Notes: generated by a model not told the origin, from the sequence alone. A stretch of DNA of 43,527 nt from Ventosimonas gracilis (GCF_001580025.1 NZ_LSZO01000124.1:1-43527); one strand, 5' to 3'. Shown: positions 15,918 to 26,040, counted from the first letter of the stretch. Program-made: numbers and translations.

Positions 15918-18761
15918 ATGCAAGAAACCACCATGCAGCGCCTGTGGGACAGCGCTTACCTTTCCGGCGGCAATGCGGACTACGTCGAGGCGCTCTACGA
16001 GCGCTACCTGCACGACCCCAACAGCGTGCCGGAAGAGTGGCGCAGTCACTTTCAAAAGCTGCCCGCGCAAACCGGCGAGGTGCAAGCACCGGCCAATGAT
16101 GTGGCGCATTCAACCATCCGCGAGCAATTTGTTTTGCTCGCCAAAAATCAGCGCCGCGCCAAGCCGGTTTCCGCCACCAGCGTCAGCAGCGAGCACGAGA
16201 AAAAACAGGTTGAAGTGCTACGGCTGATTCAGGCCTTTCGTATTCGCGGTCATCAGGCGGCGCAGCTTGACCCATTAGGCTTGTGGCAGCGCCTTGCGCC
16301 GGATGATTTAGCCATCGAACATTACGCTTTGACCCGTGCGGATCTGGACACTCGATTTCGCACCGGCGGCCTTTATATCGGCGAGAAAGAAGCAAGTTTG
16401 CGCGATATTCACCAAGCGCTTAAAGAAACCTACTGCCGCACACTGGGTGCGGAATTTATGCACATTGTCGATTCCACGCAGCGCCACTGGTTCGCGCAGC
16501 GACTGGAAAGCGTGCGCAGTGCGCCCAAATTGTCCGCAACGACCCAAGCGCACTTGCTGGAACGCTTAACCGCCGCCGAAGGATTGGAAAAATACCTGGG
16601 CACCAAATACCCCGGCACCAAGCGCTTTGGTCTGGAAGGCGGTGAGAGTTTAATTCCGCTGCTCGATGAGATCATCCAGCGCAGCGGCGGCTACGGCGTG
16701 CGCGAAATCGTGATCGGTATGGCGCACCGTGGGCGGCTGAATGTGCTGGTTAATATTCTGGGGAAAAATCCGCGCGAACTGTTTGACGAGTTCGAGGGCA
16801 AGCAAACCGAAGGTTTAACGTCCGGTGACGTGAAATACCACCAGGGCTTTTCCTCTAATGTGATGACCTCAGGCAGCGAAGTGCATCTGGCGCTTGCCTT
16901 TAATCCGTCGCATCTTGAGATTGTCTCACCGGTGGTGGAAGGCTCGGTACGCGCCCGCCAAGACCGCCGCAATGACGCCGTCGGCGATAAAGTGCTGCCG
17001 ATTGCCATTCACGGCGACGCGGCTTTTGCCGGACAAGGCGTGGTGATGGAAACCCTGCAAATGTCGCAAACGCGCGGCTATAAAACGGGCGGCACTATCC
17101 ATATCGTGATCAATAACCAAGTCGGCTTTACCACCAGCCGTGCCGATGATGCGCGTTCGACCGAATACGCAACCGACGTCGCCAAAATGATCCAGGCGCC
17201 GATATTGCACGTAAACGGTGACGACCCGGAAGCGGTACTGTTCGCCACGCAAATAGCGGTGGACTACCGCATGCAGTTTAAGCGCGACATCGTGATTGAC
17301 CTCGTCTGCTACCGCCGCCGTGGGCATAACGAGGCGGATGAACCCTCCGGCACGCAGCCGCTTATGTACCAACAAATTGCCAAGCAGCGCTCTACCCGCG
17401 AACTGTACGCCGATTTATTGGTTAAACGCGGCACGCTCACAGAAGATGAGATCACCGCCAAGATTGAGGACTACCGCTGCGCACTGGATAACGGCCAGCA
17501 CGTGGTAAAAAGCTTGGTCAAACAGCCCTCGGAGGAGCTTTTTGTCGATTGGAAGCCCTATCTGGGACACGCCTGGACCGCGCGGCACGACACCCGCTTT
17601 AACCTAAAAACCTTGCAGGAACTGGCCGGCAAACTGCTGCAAGTGCCCGAAGGCTTCGTACTGCAGCGCCAGGTCGCCAAAGTGATGGAAGACCGCGCCA
17701 AAATGACCGCCGGTGCCTTGCCGATTAACTGGGGCTACGCGGAAAACCTCGCCTACGCCACCTTGCTGCACGAAGGCCATCCGGTACGCATGACCGGTCA
17801 AGATATTGGCCGCGGCACCTTCTCGCACCGTCACGCGCAATTGCACAGCCAAAAAGACGGGCAAATTTACCTGCCGTTGCAGCACCTGTTTGACGGGCAA
17901 CCGGCCTTCTCGCTGTACGACTCGTTTTTATCGGAAGAAGCGGTGCTGGGCTTTGAATACGGCTACGCGACCACCACGCCCGGTGCCTTGGTGCTTTGGG
18001 AGGCGCAGTTCGGCGACTTTGCCAACGGCGCACAGGTCGTCTTCGATCAATTTATCAGCAGCGGCGAACACAAATGGGGCAGGCTTTGCGGCTTAACCGT
18101 ACTGCTGCCGCACGGCTTTGAAGGGCAAGGGCCAGAGCACAGTTCCGCGCGTTTGGAGCGTTACCTGCAACTCTGTGCCGAGCACAACATGCAAGTGTGC
18201 ATGCCGACCACGCCGGCGCAGGTCTACCATATGCTGCGTCGTCAGGTCATCCGCCCGCTGCGCAAGCCCTTGATTGCGCTTACCCCAAAATCCCTGCTGC
18301 GCCACCCGCTTGCCGTCTCCACGCTGGAAGAATTGGCCGAAGGCGCATTCCAAACCGTGATTGGCGAGATTGACCCGCTGCCGGCGAAAAAAGTCGAACG
18401 GCTGATTTTGTGCAGCGGCAAGGTCTACTACGACCTGCTCAGCAAACGCCGCGCAGAAAACCGCGAAGACATCGCCATCGTACGTATTGAACAGCTTTAC
18501 CCGTTTCCGGCGGACGATCTGGCCGAAGTGCTCGCGCCCTACACTCAGCTTAAGCACCTGATTTGGTGCCAGGAAGAGCCGATGAACCAAGGTGCCTGGT
18601 ATTGCAGCCAGCATCATATGCGCCGCGCTGCCAGTGCCCATAAAAATAAACTCAATTTGGAATACGCAGGCCGCGAAGGCTCCGCCGCCCCCGCCTGCGG
18701 CTACGCTTCCATGCATGCGCAACAGCAAGAGAAGTTGTTGCAGGATGCGTTTACCTTGTAG
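15918..18761 (+). CDS. sucA: 2-oxoglutarate dehydrogenase E1 component
   Basis: A 947-residue thiamine-diphosphate enzyme of full length. The N-terminus has the SucB-binding segment beginning QRLWDSAYLSGGNADYVE. Active-site landmarks are RFGLEGGESLIPLLDE, GMAHRGRLNVLVNILGK, the ThDP/Mg region IHGDAAFAGQGVVMET with the downstream INNQVGFTT, and RRGHNEADEP. It decarboxylates 2-oxoglutarate and reductively succinylates the lipoyl group of SucB. In-frame ATGs lie at 15918 and 15933; the first matches the Pseudomonas N-terminus. It is transcribed with the sdh operon or from a promoter in the extra 770-bp segment upstream. Confidence 0.98.
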   Translation: MQETTMQRLWDSAYLSGGNADYVEALYERYLHDPNSVPEEWRSHFQKLPAQTGEVQAPANDVAHSTIREQFVLLAKNQRRAKPVSATSVSSEHEKKQVEVLRLIQAFRIRGHQAAQLDPLGLWQRLAPDDLAIEHYALTRADLDTRFRTGGLYIGEKEASLRDIHQALKETYCRTLGAEFMHIVDSTQRHWFAQRLESVRSAPKLSATTQAHLLERLTAAEGLEKYLGTKYPGTKRFGLEGGESLIPLLDEIIQRSGGYGVREIVIGMAHRGRLNVLVNILGKNPRELFDEFEGKQTEGLTSGDVKYHQGFSSNVMTSGSEVHLALAFNPSHLEIVSPVVEGSVRARQDRRNDAVGDKVLPIAIHGDAAFAGQGVVMETLQMSQTRGYKTGGTIHIVINNQVGFTTSRADDARSTEYATDVAKMIQAPILHVNGDDPEAVLFATQIAVDYRMQFKRDIVIDLVCYRRRGHNEADEPSGTQPLMYQQIAKQRSTRELYADLLVKRGTLTEDEITAKIEDYRCALDNGQHVVKSLVKQPSEELFVDWKPYLGHAWTARHDTRFNLKTLQELAGKLLQVPEGFVLQRQVAKVMEDRAKMTAGALPINWGYAENLAYATLLHEGHPVRMTGQDIGRGTFSHRHAQLHSQKDGQIYLPLQHLFDGQPAFSLYDSFLSEEAVLGFEYGYATTTPGALVLWEAQFGDFANGAQVVFDQFISSGEHKWGRLCGLTVLLPHGFEGQGPEHSSARLERYLQLCAEHNMQVCMPTTPAQVYHMLRRQVIRPLRKPLIALTPKSLLRHPLAVSTLEELAEGAFQTVIGEIDPLPAKKVERLILCSGKVYYDLLSKRRAENREDIAIVRIEQLYPFPADDLAEVLAPYTQLKHLIWCQEEPMNQGAWYCSQHHMRRAASAHKNKLNLEYAGREGSAAPACGYASMHAQQQEKLLQDAFTL

Positions 18762-18776
18762 CGGCAGGTGCCGGCA

Positions 18777-19094
18777 ATGACGATGAACAGGAAAGGGTGC
18801 TTTAACTCATCTCTCCCATTGATGGGAGAGGGGGCGAGGGGCATAGTCCGCGCGGGGCTTTTCACCCTGCTTGCCTTAACAACCCATGCGGTTGCTGATG
18901 AGGCACTGCTATCCCAACAACTCGCCGCCTGTTCTTTGCAAGAAAACGAAAAGCAACGTCTCGCCTGCTATGACCTGCTGGCTTTAAATCTTAAAACGGC
19001 CGAAAAACCAGTAGGCAGCGCGGGCAGCGAACCCATCAATGAAGACAATGCCTTGTTTAAATTATCCTGCGCTTATTTCGCCAAGGATTGTTGA
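18777..19094 (+). CDS. small exported protein with a palindrome-derived segment in its signal peptide
   Basis: From ATG 18777 the product is 105 residues; 18768 and 18783 are alternative starts. Residues after about 25 form a hydrophobic core (GLFTLLALTTHAVA) and then a mature part with LSQQLAACSLQENEKQRLACYDLLA. This Cys-rich ACS-x(n)-RLACYD pattern occurs in many small secreted gammaproteobacterial proteins of unknown function, including some encoded with type VI secretion genes. Upstream of the hydrophobic core, the N-terminal segment SSLPLMGEGARG is encoded by a CTCTCCCAT/ATGGGAGAG palindrome (18811-18830) of a kind scattered through the window. The palindrome appears to have inserted in frame. 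The gene lies between sucA and sucB, which is unusual. Confidence 0.6.
   Translation: MTMNRKGCFNSSLPLMGEGARGIVRAGLFTLLALTTHAVADEALLSQQLAACSLQENEKQRLACYDLLALNLKTAEKPVGSAGSEPINEDNALFKLSCAYFAKDC
18811..18830. repeat. CCCTCTCCC-type palindrome inside an ORF
   Basis: A 9-bp perfect inverted repeat CTCTCCCAT/ATGGGAGAG with a 2-base loop, followed by GGGGGCGAGGGG. It is related to palindromes at 29478-29503, 30130-30156, 40934-40971 and 43396-43419. Confidence 0.7.
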
Positions 19095-19134
19095 GTCATC
19101 AGGTCTCTATTTCCTATCTTAAAAAAGAGGGCTC

Positions 19135-19254
19135 ATGCAAAATCCTTATATTGCCCGCACGACACTTTTCTCCGGGGAAACAGTGACCGCTCTATTTAAC
19201 ACTGAAGGCGCTGATATTGCCTTCTCCGACATCCGCAAAGCCTGCAACGGGTAG
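19135..19254 (+). CDS. candidate 39-residue small ORF
   Basis: In the 228-bp gap before sucB, an ATG at 19135 is preceded by AAGAGGG about four bases upstream and opens a 39-codon frame ending TAG at 19252-19254. The peptide (MQNPYIARTTLF..., ending SDIRKACNG) has ordinary composition and no recognised domain. It may be a real small gene, a remnant, or chance. The ribosome site is its best support. Confidence 0.3.
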   Translation: MQNPYIARTTLFSGETVTALFNTEGADIAFSDIRKACNG

Positions 19255-19322
19255 CTTATCTGCGATAATGACCCCGTTCCCCTCCCACTTAAAGACCGCA
19301 TAGCAAGGAACCTGAAACTCAA

Positions 19323-20543
19323 ATGGCCATTCCCATTAAAGCCCCTGCTTTTCCCGAATCAGTTGCCGATGGCAGCATTGCCACTTGGTATAAAAAGCCG
19401 GGCGATGCCGTTAAGCGTGATGAACTGTTGGTGGATATTGAAACCGACAAAGTCGTCATGGAAGTGCTCGCCGAAGCCGATGGCGTGCTGGGCGAAATCC
19501 ACAAGCACGAAGGCGATACCGTGTTAAGCGGCGAACATCTGGGCAGCTTAAATGAAGGCGCGAGCGCCGCGCCGCCGCCCGCCGCCACGGCTTCTGCCGC
19601 GTCGGCGGCACAAACGGGAAGTGGTGCCGGTCAAGCAGAAGCCCTGCTTTCCCCCGCCGCGCGTAAACTCGTTTTAGAACACGGCTTGTCTGCCGAAACG
19701 CTCCAAGGCAGCGGCAAAGACGGGCGCATTACCAAGGAAGATGTGCTCGCGGCTATCCAGTCCGGCGCGAAGTCGCCGCCCGCCGCCCCCGAGAAAGCGC
19801 CTGCGGCCGCCGCCGATGCGCCACTGTTTGCCCAAGGCGAGCGGGTAGAAAAGCGCGTGCCAATGACCCGTCTGCGTGCCAAAGTCGCCGAGCGTCTGGT
19901 AGAGGCGCAGTCCTCAATGGCGATGTTGACCACTTTTAACGAGGTCAATATGCAGCCGATTATGGCGCTGCGCAGTAAATACAAGGATTTGTTCGAGAAA
20001 AAACACGACGGCGTGCGCTTGGGCTTTATGTCGTTTTTCGTCAAGGCGGCGGTGGAAGCGCTCAAACGCCAGCCTGGCGTTAATGCCTCCATCGACGGTA
20101 ACGATATTGTCTACCACGGCTATCAGGATATTGGCGTGGCGGTTTCCAGCGACCGTGGACTGGTCGTGCCGGTGCTGCGCAATGCCGAGCAAATGAGCCT
20201 TGCAGAAATTGAAGGCGGTATCGCCAATTTCGGCAAAAAAGCGCGCGATGGCAAGCTCTCCATTGAGGAAATGCAAGGCGGCACCTTTACCATCTCCAAC
20301 GGCGGCGTGTTCGGTTCGCTGCTCTCCACGCCCATCGTCAATCCGCCGCAAACGGCTATTTTGGGCATGCACAAAATCCAGGAACGGCCCATGGCGGTCA
20401 ACGGCCAAGTGGTTATCTTGCCGATGATGTACCTTGCGCTGTCTTATGACCACCGCCTGATTGACGGCAAAGAAGCGGTAACGTTCTTGGTTACGATTAA
20501 AGACCTGCTGGAAGACCCGGCGCGTTTGTTGCTGGATATTTGA
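19323..20543 (+). CDS. sucB: dihydrolipoyllysine succinyltransferase (E2 of 2-oxoglutarate dehydrogenase)
   Basis: A 406-residue three-domain E2. The lipoyl domain (about 1-75) has the lipoylated Lys43 in [11 protein letters not shown]. An Ala/Pro-rich linker follows, then the E3-binding domain (about 105-145) with [13 protein letters not shown] and [14 protein letters not shown] second Ala/Pro linker leads to the C-terminal catalytic domain with SYDHRLIDG (His377, Asp381). It transfers the succinyl group to CoA and forms the cubic 24-mer core. Two small ORFs separate it from sucA, an uncommon interruption. lpd follows after 9 bp. Confidence 0.98.
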   Translation: MAIPIKAPAFPESVADGSIATWYKKPGDAVKRDELLVDIETDKVVMEVLAEADGVLGEIHKHEGDTVLSGEHLGSLNEGASAAPPPAATASAASAAQTGSGAGQAEALLSPAARKLVLEHGLSAETLQGSGKDGRITKEDVLAAIQSGAKSPPAAPEKAPAAAADAPLFAQGERVEKRVPMTRLRAKVAERLVEAQSSMAMLTTFNEVNMQPIMALRSKYKDLFEKKHDGVRLGFMSFFVKAAVEALKRQPGVNASIDGNDIVYHGYQDIGVAVSSDRGLVVPVLRNAEQMSLAEIEGGIANFGKKARDGKLSIEEMQGGTFTISNGGVFGSLLSTPIVNPPQTAILGMHKIQERPMAVNGQVVILPMMYLALSYDHRLIDGKEAVTFLVTIKDLLEDPARLLLDI

Positions 20544-21983
<1,440 letters not shown>

Positions 21984-21988
21984 AAGCC

Positions 21989-22018
21989 TTCGCCCGTAAG
22001 ACAAAACTTGCGGGCGAA
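21989..22018 (+). terminator. hairpin after lpdA
   Basis: A 12-bp stem TTCGCCCGTAAG/CTTGCGGGCGAA (one G-T pair) with a 6-base loop lies 5 bp after the lpdA stop. There is no clear T-tract, so it could be a weak terminator or an RNA-stabilising stem. Confidence 0.5.
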
Positions 22019-22021
22019 ATT

Positions 22022-22288
22022 AGGGTCTGTTCCCGTTTCAAACGCGAGCCGCGCTGCTGCTCAAAATTTCGCCAGACTAGGCGCAGCATGCAGGCAATGT
22101 GCACAACCTTGACAAATGCTGCAACAACGTATGGCGAAATTTTGGGCGCAGCCCGAAGGGACGGGGCAGATTTTTCGCGCTGCTGTGTTGCTCGTCGCTC
22201 ATTTGCAATAGCAAACTTCGCTTCTCGCGCCTTGCCGCGCGAAAAATCTGCCTTCGTCGCGGCCACGTTTGAAACGGGAACAGACCCT
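22022..22288. mobile_element. MITE-like 267-bp element with nested inverted repeats
   Basis: Perfect 23-bp terminal inverted repeats at 22022-22044 and 22266-22288 (tips AGGGTCTGTTCCC) bound a non-coding segment. Inside are two further perfect stems. One is AAAATTTCGCCA/TGGCGAAATTTT (22063-22074 and 22132-22143), enclosing GCAGCAT/ATGCTGC (22083-22089 and 22116-22122). The other is GGCAGATTTTTCGCGC with its complement (22165-22180 and 22237-22252). The whole could fold as a cloverleaf-like cruciform or RNA. There is no ORF of note. No clear target-site duplication is visible at the tips. Similar single ends occur near 15159 and 29501. A non-autonomous mobile repeat is the best interpretation. 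Confidence 0.75.
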
Positions 22289-22323
22289 GGTCGGGAAAAC
22301 CGTAAAAAAACAGTAAATAACGC

Positions 22324-22352
22324 TTGCCAGAGTGCCATTACCCCACTAGAAT
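22324..22352 (+). promoter_or_regulatory. probable tRNA operon promoter
   Basis: TTGCCA (22324-22329), a 17-bp spacer and TAGAAT (22347-22352), followed by the GC-rich discriminator GCGCACCC, lie 20 bp before tRNA-Val. A GC-rich discriminator is typical of stringently controlled stable-RNA promoters. Confidence 0.6.
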
Positions 22353-22371
22353 GCGCACCCACACTGGGACG

Positions 22372-22447
22372 GGGTGATTAGCTCAGCCGGTAGAGCATCT
22401 GCCTTACAAGCAGGGGGTCGGCGGTTCGAACCCGTCATCACCCACCA
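22372..22447 (+). tRNA. tRNA-Val (anticodon TAC)
   Basis: A 76-nt tRNA with encoded CCA. The acceptor stem is GGGTGAT/ATCACCC. The D-arm contains AGCTCAGCCGGTAGAGC. The anticodon loop is CTTACAA, with anticodon TAC. The T-loop is GTTCGAA. It is the first gene of a two-tRNA transcript. Confidence 0.96.
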
Positions 22448-22459
22448 TTTCAGTGCCTC

Positions 22460-22536
22460 GCAGCGGTAGTTCAGTCGGTTAGAATACCGGCCTGTCACGC
22501 CGGGGGTCGCGGGTTCGAGTCCCGTCCGCTGCGCCA
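22460..22536 (+). tRNA. tRNA-Asp (anticodon GTC)
   Basis: A 77-nt tRNA with encoded CCA, 12 bp after tRNA-Val. The acceptor stem is GCAGCGG/CCGCTGC with discriminator G. The anticodon loop is CTGTCAC, with anticodon GTC. The T-loop is GTTCGAG. A strong terminator follows four bases later. Confidence 0.96.
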
Positions 22537-22540
22537 CTTT

Positions 22541-22567
22541 AAAAGCCCTGCTTTGCAGGGCTTTTTT
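22541..22567 (+). terminator. intrinsic terminator of the tRNA operon
   Basis: AAAAGCCCTG/CAGGGCTTTT forms a 10-bp stem with a 5-base loop and a following T-run. It is symmetrical (A-tract upstream), so it may also serve the minus-strand mupP gene, whose stop lies at 22572-22574. Confidence 0.9.
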
Positions 22568-22571
22568 ATTG

Positions 22572-23231
22572 CTATGGATTTTCCAGCCAGTATTGCAGTT
22601 GCTTAGGATCCGCAAACTGAAAGTCCGCGCCCCAATCTGCGGGGTTATCTTCAGCCTGGATATAGCCCCAGAGCGCTGCGGCAGTGAGCATGCCTGCTGC
22701 AATACCGGCTTCAATATCACGGCGGTCGTCGCCGATATAGAGCACGCCTCTTGCGGGCAGTTTAAGTTGCTTACAGGCGAGCAGCAGCATATCCGGCGCG
22801 GGTTTGGGATTTGCCACGTGGTCGGGGCAGAGCAGCACGGCGGCGCGTTGGCTTAAGGCCAGTTGCTGCATAATGGGTGCGGCATAACACAGTGGTTTGT
22901 TGGTCGCCACGCCCCAAGGCAAACCACGTTGCTCAATCGTCTTAAGTAGCGAGGCAATACCCTCAAACGGGCGGGTCAATAGCGCGCACTGGTTTTGGTA
23001 GCGCTGCAAAAAATCGGCGCGAAGGGTTTCTAATTCGCCGCTTTCAGGCGATAGGCTAAAAGCGGCGCAGAGCATGGCCTGTGCGCCGCCGGAAATCACT
23101 TCACGTAGACGATTTTCCGCAAGCGGCGGTAAATCGCGTTCCGCGCGCATGTTTTGCAAAATGGCGATAAAGTCTGGCGCACTGTCCAAGAGCGTGCCGT
23201 CCATATCGAACAAAACGGCATCGATGCGCAT
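22572..23231 (-). CDS. mupP: HAD phosphatase, probable N-acetylmuramic acid 6-phosphate phosphatase MupP
   Basis: A 219-residue Gph-like HAD hydrolase. Motif I is FDMDGTLLDSAPDF, motif II is the Thr-containing VATNKP, the Lys lies in NPKPAPD and motif IV is YIGDDRRDIEAG. The helical cap insertion sits between motifs I and II. In Pseudomonas the HAD gene immediately after ubiG is MupP, which dephosphorylates MurNAc-6P in the peptidoglycan recycling route that bypasses de novo synthesis. The one-base overlap with the upstream ubiG stop (TGATG) reproduces that context. Phosphoglycolate phosphatase is the alternative from sequence alone; the neighbourhood favours MupP. Confidence 0.82.
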   Translation of the reverse strand: MRIDAVLFDMDGTLLDSAPDFIAILQNMRAERDLPPLAENRLREVISGGAQAMLCAAFSLSPESGELETLRADFLQRYQNQCALLTRPFEGIASLLKTIEQRGLPWGVATNKPLCYAAPIMQQLALSQRAAVLLCPDHVANPKPAPDMLLLACKQLKLPARGVLYIGDDRRDIEAGIAAGMLTAAALWGYIQAEDNPADWGADFQFADPKQLQYWLENP

Positions 23232-23929
23232 CAGGCTAGCCTTTGTGCCGCCAGCAGATAGTTCACTGAAGCATCCTGATTGATGCTGTAGCGGCGGCTC
23301 AGCGGGTTATAGCCAAGACCGCTGATGTCGGTGACTTCAAGCCTGGCAGCGCGGCACCAGGTGCCGAGTTCGGACGGGCGGATGAGTTTGCGGTATTCGT
23401 GCGTGCCACGCGGCAGCAGACGCAGCAGGTATTCCGCACCGACTATGGCAAACAGAAAGGCTTTGGCGTTGCGGTTGATGGAGGAAAAAAATACCTGTCC
23501 GCCCGGGCGCACCAACTGCGCACAAGCTTCGACCACCGAGAGCGGGTCTGGTACGTGTTCGAGCATCTCAAGACAGGTGACGACATCAAAAGCAGCAGGC
23601 TGTTCAGCCGCCAGTGCTTCGGCGGTGATTTGCCGGTAGTTAACCGATACGCCGGATTCCAATTGGTGCAGACGCGCGACCGCCAGCGGCGCTTCGCCCA
23701 TATCAATACCGCTCACTTGTGCGCCGCGTTGCGCCATCGCCTCGCTTAATAGACCGCCGCCGCAACCTACGTCCAGCACGGTTTTACCGGCAAGCTGGGC
23801 GCGTTCGTCAATCCAGTTCACGCGCAGCGGATTAATGTCATGCAGCGGCTTAAATTCGCTCTCGGCATCCCACCAACGGTGCGCGAGCGCGTCAAACTTG
23901 GCGATTTCCGCACGGTCCACATTGTTCAT
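23231..23929 (-). CDS. ubiG: ubiquinone biosynthesis O-methyltransferase UbiG
   Basis: A 232-residue class I SAM methyltransferase. The N-terminal [20 protein letters not shown] signature is specific to UbiG/Coq3. SAM motif I is [13 protein letters not shown], motif II lies around [13 protein letters not shown], and the [15 protein letters not shown] block is conserved. It carries out both O-methylations in ubiquinone synthesis at the inner membrane. It is the first gene of a two-gene unit with mupP, with a GGAGGC-type ribosome site just upstream. Confidence 0.96.
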   Translation of the reverse strand: MNNVDRAEIAKFDALAHRWWDAESEFKPLHDINPLRVNWIDERAQLAGKTVLDVGCGGGLLSEAMAQRGAQVSGIDMGEAPLAVARLHQLESGVSVNYRQITAEALAAEQPAAFDVVTCLEMLEHVPDPLSVVEACAQLVRPGGQVFFSSINRNAKAFLFAIVGAEYLLRLLPRGTHEYRKLIRPSELGTWCRAARLEVTDISGLGYNPLSRRYSINQDASVNYLLAAQRLA

Positions 23930-23991
23930 GGCGCCTCCTTCTGCGGGACAAAAAACGGCAGTTTATAGGGCAATGGCGGGGATGTCCCAAG

Positions 23992-24987
23992 CTAGCGCAG
24001 CGCCGGAGCGGAAAATCCCATCCACAGCGCCAGTCGTTCGGCGACGCTGGTGCCGAGGCCGCGGCTTAGGCGTTCCAAGGGGCTGGGTTGACGGGTGAAG
24101 TCTTGGATGTTTTCTTCTTTGATCACTTCACGGGCGACAAAACTGGTGCTACCAAGGCCGTCGATCAAGCCCAGCTCAAGCGCTTGTTCACCCGACCAAA
24201 TCAGGCCGGAGAACAGTTCTGGATGCTCATCGGCTTTAAGTCGCTCGCCGCGTCCGGCTTTGACGCTGTCGATAAATTGCTGGTGAACCGTGCCTAAAAC
24301 CTGTTGCCAGAAGCGGGTTTCATCTTCACGCTGCGGGCTAAAGGCGTCGAGGAAGGCTTTGTGCTCGCCGGAAGTGTAGGTGCGCCGCTCGATACCGAGT
24401 TTTTCCATGCCACCGACAAAGCCAAAGCCCGCCGCCGTAACGCCGATGGAGCCCACCAGGCTCGCTTTGTCGGCGTAGATGGCATCGGCGGCGCTGGCGA
24501 TATAGTAGGCACCGGATGCGCCGAGGTCGGTAATCACCGCGTAGAGTTTGGTATCCGGGTGTTCGCCACGCAGGCGGCGGATTTCGTCGTAGATATAGCC
24601 GGACTGCACGGGGCTGCCGCCGGGGCTGTTGATGCGCAGTACGATGCCTTTGGTGTTTTTGTCGGCAAAGGCATTGCGCAAACTGCCGACGATATTGTCG
24701 GCGCTGGCCTGTTCACTGCTGTCAATCATGCCTTTGAGTTCAATCACCGCCGTGTGTGCGCCGCCTTTGCCGCCTGCGCCGCTGGGCAAATTCATTTGTG
24801 GGGAAAACACCAGCAGCACGCCGATTAAGTAAATAAAAGTCAGCGATTTGAAGAAGATGCCCCAGCGGCGTGAACGCTTTTGCTCCTGCACGCCTGCCAG
24901 CAAGACTTTTTCCAGCAGTTGCCAGCTTTTGTCATTGCTATCTTTGACTTCTTTGACTTCCTTCCATGCCTCTTTCCCGCCTTCCAT
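23992..24987 (-). CDS. sppA: SppA-like S49 signal peptide peptidase
   Basis: 331 residues from ATG 24987, which has GGGAG six bases upstream; an ATG at 25005 would add six residues without a ribosome site. The N-terminus is charged, with a small EVKEVK tandem repeat from a 9-bp duplication. One transmembrane helix follows (about FKSLTFIYLIGVLLVFSP), then the S49 serine protease domain. The catalytic Ser is in DLGASGAYYIASAAD, the Lys region is YADKASLVGSIGV, and the upstream block is RINSPGGSPVQSG. The short half-size form matches the Pseudomonas protein near rluC. It would degrade signal peptides or membrane peptides at the inner membrane. In P. aeruginosa a HAD gene separates rluC from this gene; here only a short gap remains. 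Confidence 0.9.
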   Translation of the reverse strand: MEGGKEAWKEVKEVKDSNDKSWQLLEKVLLAGVQEQKRSRRWGIFFKSLTFIYLIGVLLVFSPQMNLPSGAGGKGGAHTAVIELKGMIDSSEQASADNIVGSLRNAFADKNTKGIVLRINSPGGSPVQSGYIYDEIRRLRGEHPDTKLYAVITDLGASGAYYIASAADAIYADKASLVGSIGVTAAGFGFVGGMEKLGIERRTYTSGEHKAFLDAFSPQREDETRFWQQVLGTVHQQFIDSVKAGRGERLKADEHPELFSGLIWSGEQALELGLIDGLGSTSFVAREVIKEENIQDFTRQPSPLERLSRGLGTSVAERLALWMGFSAPALR

Positions 24988-25041
24988 TAGTTGCTCCCAA
25001 AGCATAAGGATGATTAAAACTGCGGATTGTAGCGGTGAATA

Positions 25042-26040
25042 TCAGTCGCTGCTCGTCTGTTCGGTAAGACGCTGCAAAGCGTTTTGCCAGGGCGCATCGG
25101 GCGGTGCTTCAAGCTCAAGCGTGCCGCCTTGCGGCAATGGCAGGCGCAGCCTAAAGGCGTGCAGAAACAGGCGTTTGCCACCCAGGGCGCGGATTTGTGC
25201 GGTAAAGCCCGCGTCGCCGTATTTATCGTCACCTGCTATCGGGTGTCCGGCGTGTTGCGCATGGACGCGGATTTGGTGGGTGCGGCCAGTAATCGGGCGG
25301 GCTTCAATCAAAGTGGCTAAATCGGCAAAGCGCTCAATAACGTTAAAGCGCGTCAGTGCCGGTTTGCCTTCGCTTCGTACTTGCACCATGCGCTCGCCGG
25401 AGAGCCGCGTATTTTTCAAAAGCGGCACCGCGATTTGCTTGAGCGAAGCGGGAAAATCGCCCTTTACCAATGCCAGATAGCGCTTATCCACTTGCCCATT
25501 CGGCAATTCGCCGCGCAGCGCCTGGTGCAGATGGCGCAGCAGGCTGCGTTTTTTGGCGATCAACAACAGGCCGGAGGTATCACGGTCAAGCCGGTGCACC
25601 AATTCCAGTGCTTTGCAATCCGGGCGCAATTGGCGCAGTGCCTCAATGACGCCGTAATTCAGACCGCTGCCGCCGTGTACGGCAATGCCGCAGGGTTTAT
25701 TGAGCACAATCAGGCCGCTGTCTTCATGGATAATGGCCGCTTCCAAGCGCTCAAGCAGCCCTTTTGCCAAGGGCGCCGGTTCATCCGCTGCTGGCAGGCG
25801 CAGCGGCGGCAGGCGCAGCCTGTCACCGGCTTTAAGGCGATATTCGGGCTTGATGCGGCCTTTATTCACGCGCACTTCGCCGCTTCTTAAGATGCGGTAA
25901 ATCAATGGGCGCGGCGCGCCTTTTAAGCGGCTGAGCAGGAAGTTATCGATGCGTTGTCCGGCAAATTCTGCGCTGATGTCTAGCCACAGGACGGATGGCG
26001 CGACGCGGGTATCAGTGGTCATCGGCGAATAATACTGCAT
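25042..26040 (-). CDS. rluC: 23S rRNA pseudouridine synthase RluC
   Basis: A 332-residue RluA-family enzyme. The N-terminal S4 RNA-binding domain (about 20-85) contains [12 protein letters not shown] and [16 protein letters not shown]. The catalytic domain has [16 protein letters not shown] with the catalytic Asp, [17 protein letters not shown] and LHAFRL. RluC makes pseudouridines 955, 2504 and 2580 of 23S rRNA (E. coli numbering). The start is ambiguous: ATG 26040 or ATG 26022 (MTTDTR), neither with a clear ribosome site. The gene is divergent from rne, the conserved arrangement in gammaproteobacteria. The rne promoter -35 box touches its first codon. Confidence 0.95.
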   Translation of the reverse strand: MQYYSPMTTDTRVAPSVLWLDISAEFAGQRIDNFLLSRLKGAPRPLIYRILRSGEVRVNKGRIKPEYRLKAGDRLRLPPLRLPAADEPAPLAKGLLERLEAAIIHEDSGLIVLNKPCGIAVHGGSGLNYGVIEALRQLRPDCKALELVHRLDRDTSGLLLIAKKRSLLRHLHQALRGELPNGQVDKRYLALVKGDFPASLKQIAVPLLKNTRLSGERMVQVRSEGKPALTRFNVIERFADLATLIEARPITGRTHQIRVHAQHAGHPIAGDDKYGDAGFTAQIRALGGKRLFLHAFRLRLPLPQGGTLELEAPPDAPWQNALQRLTEQTSSD

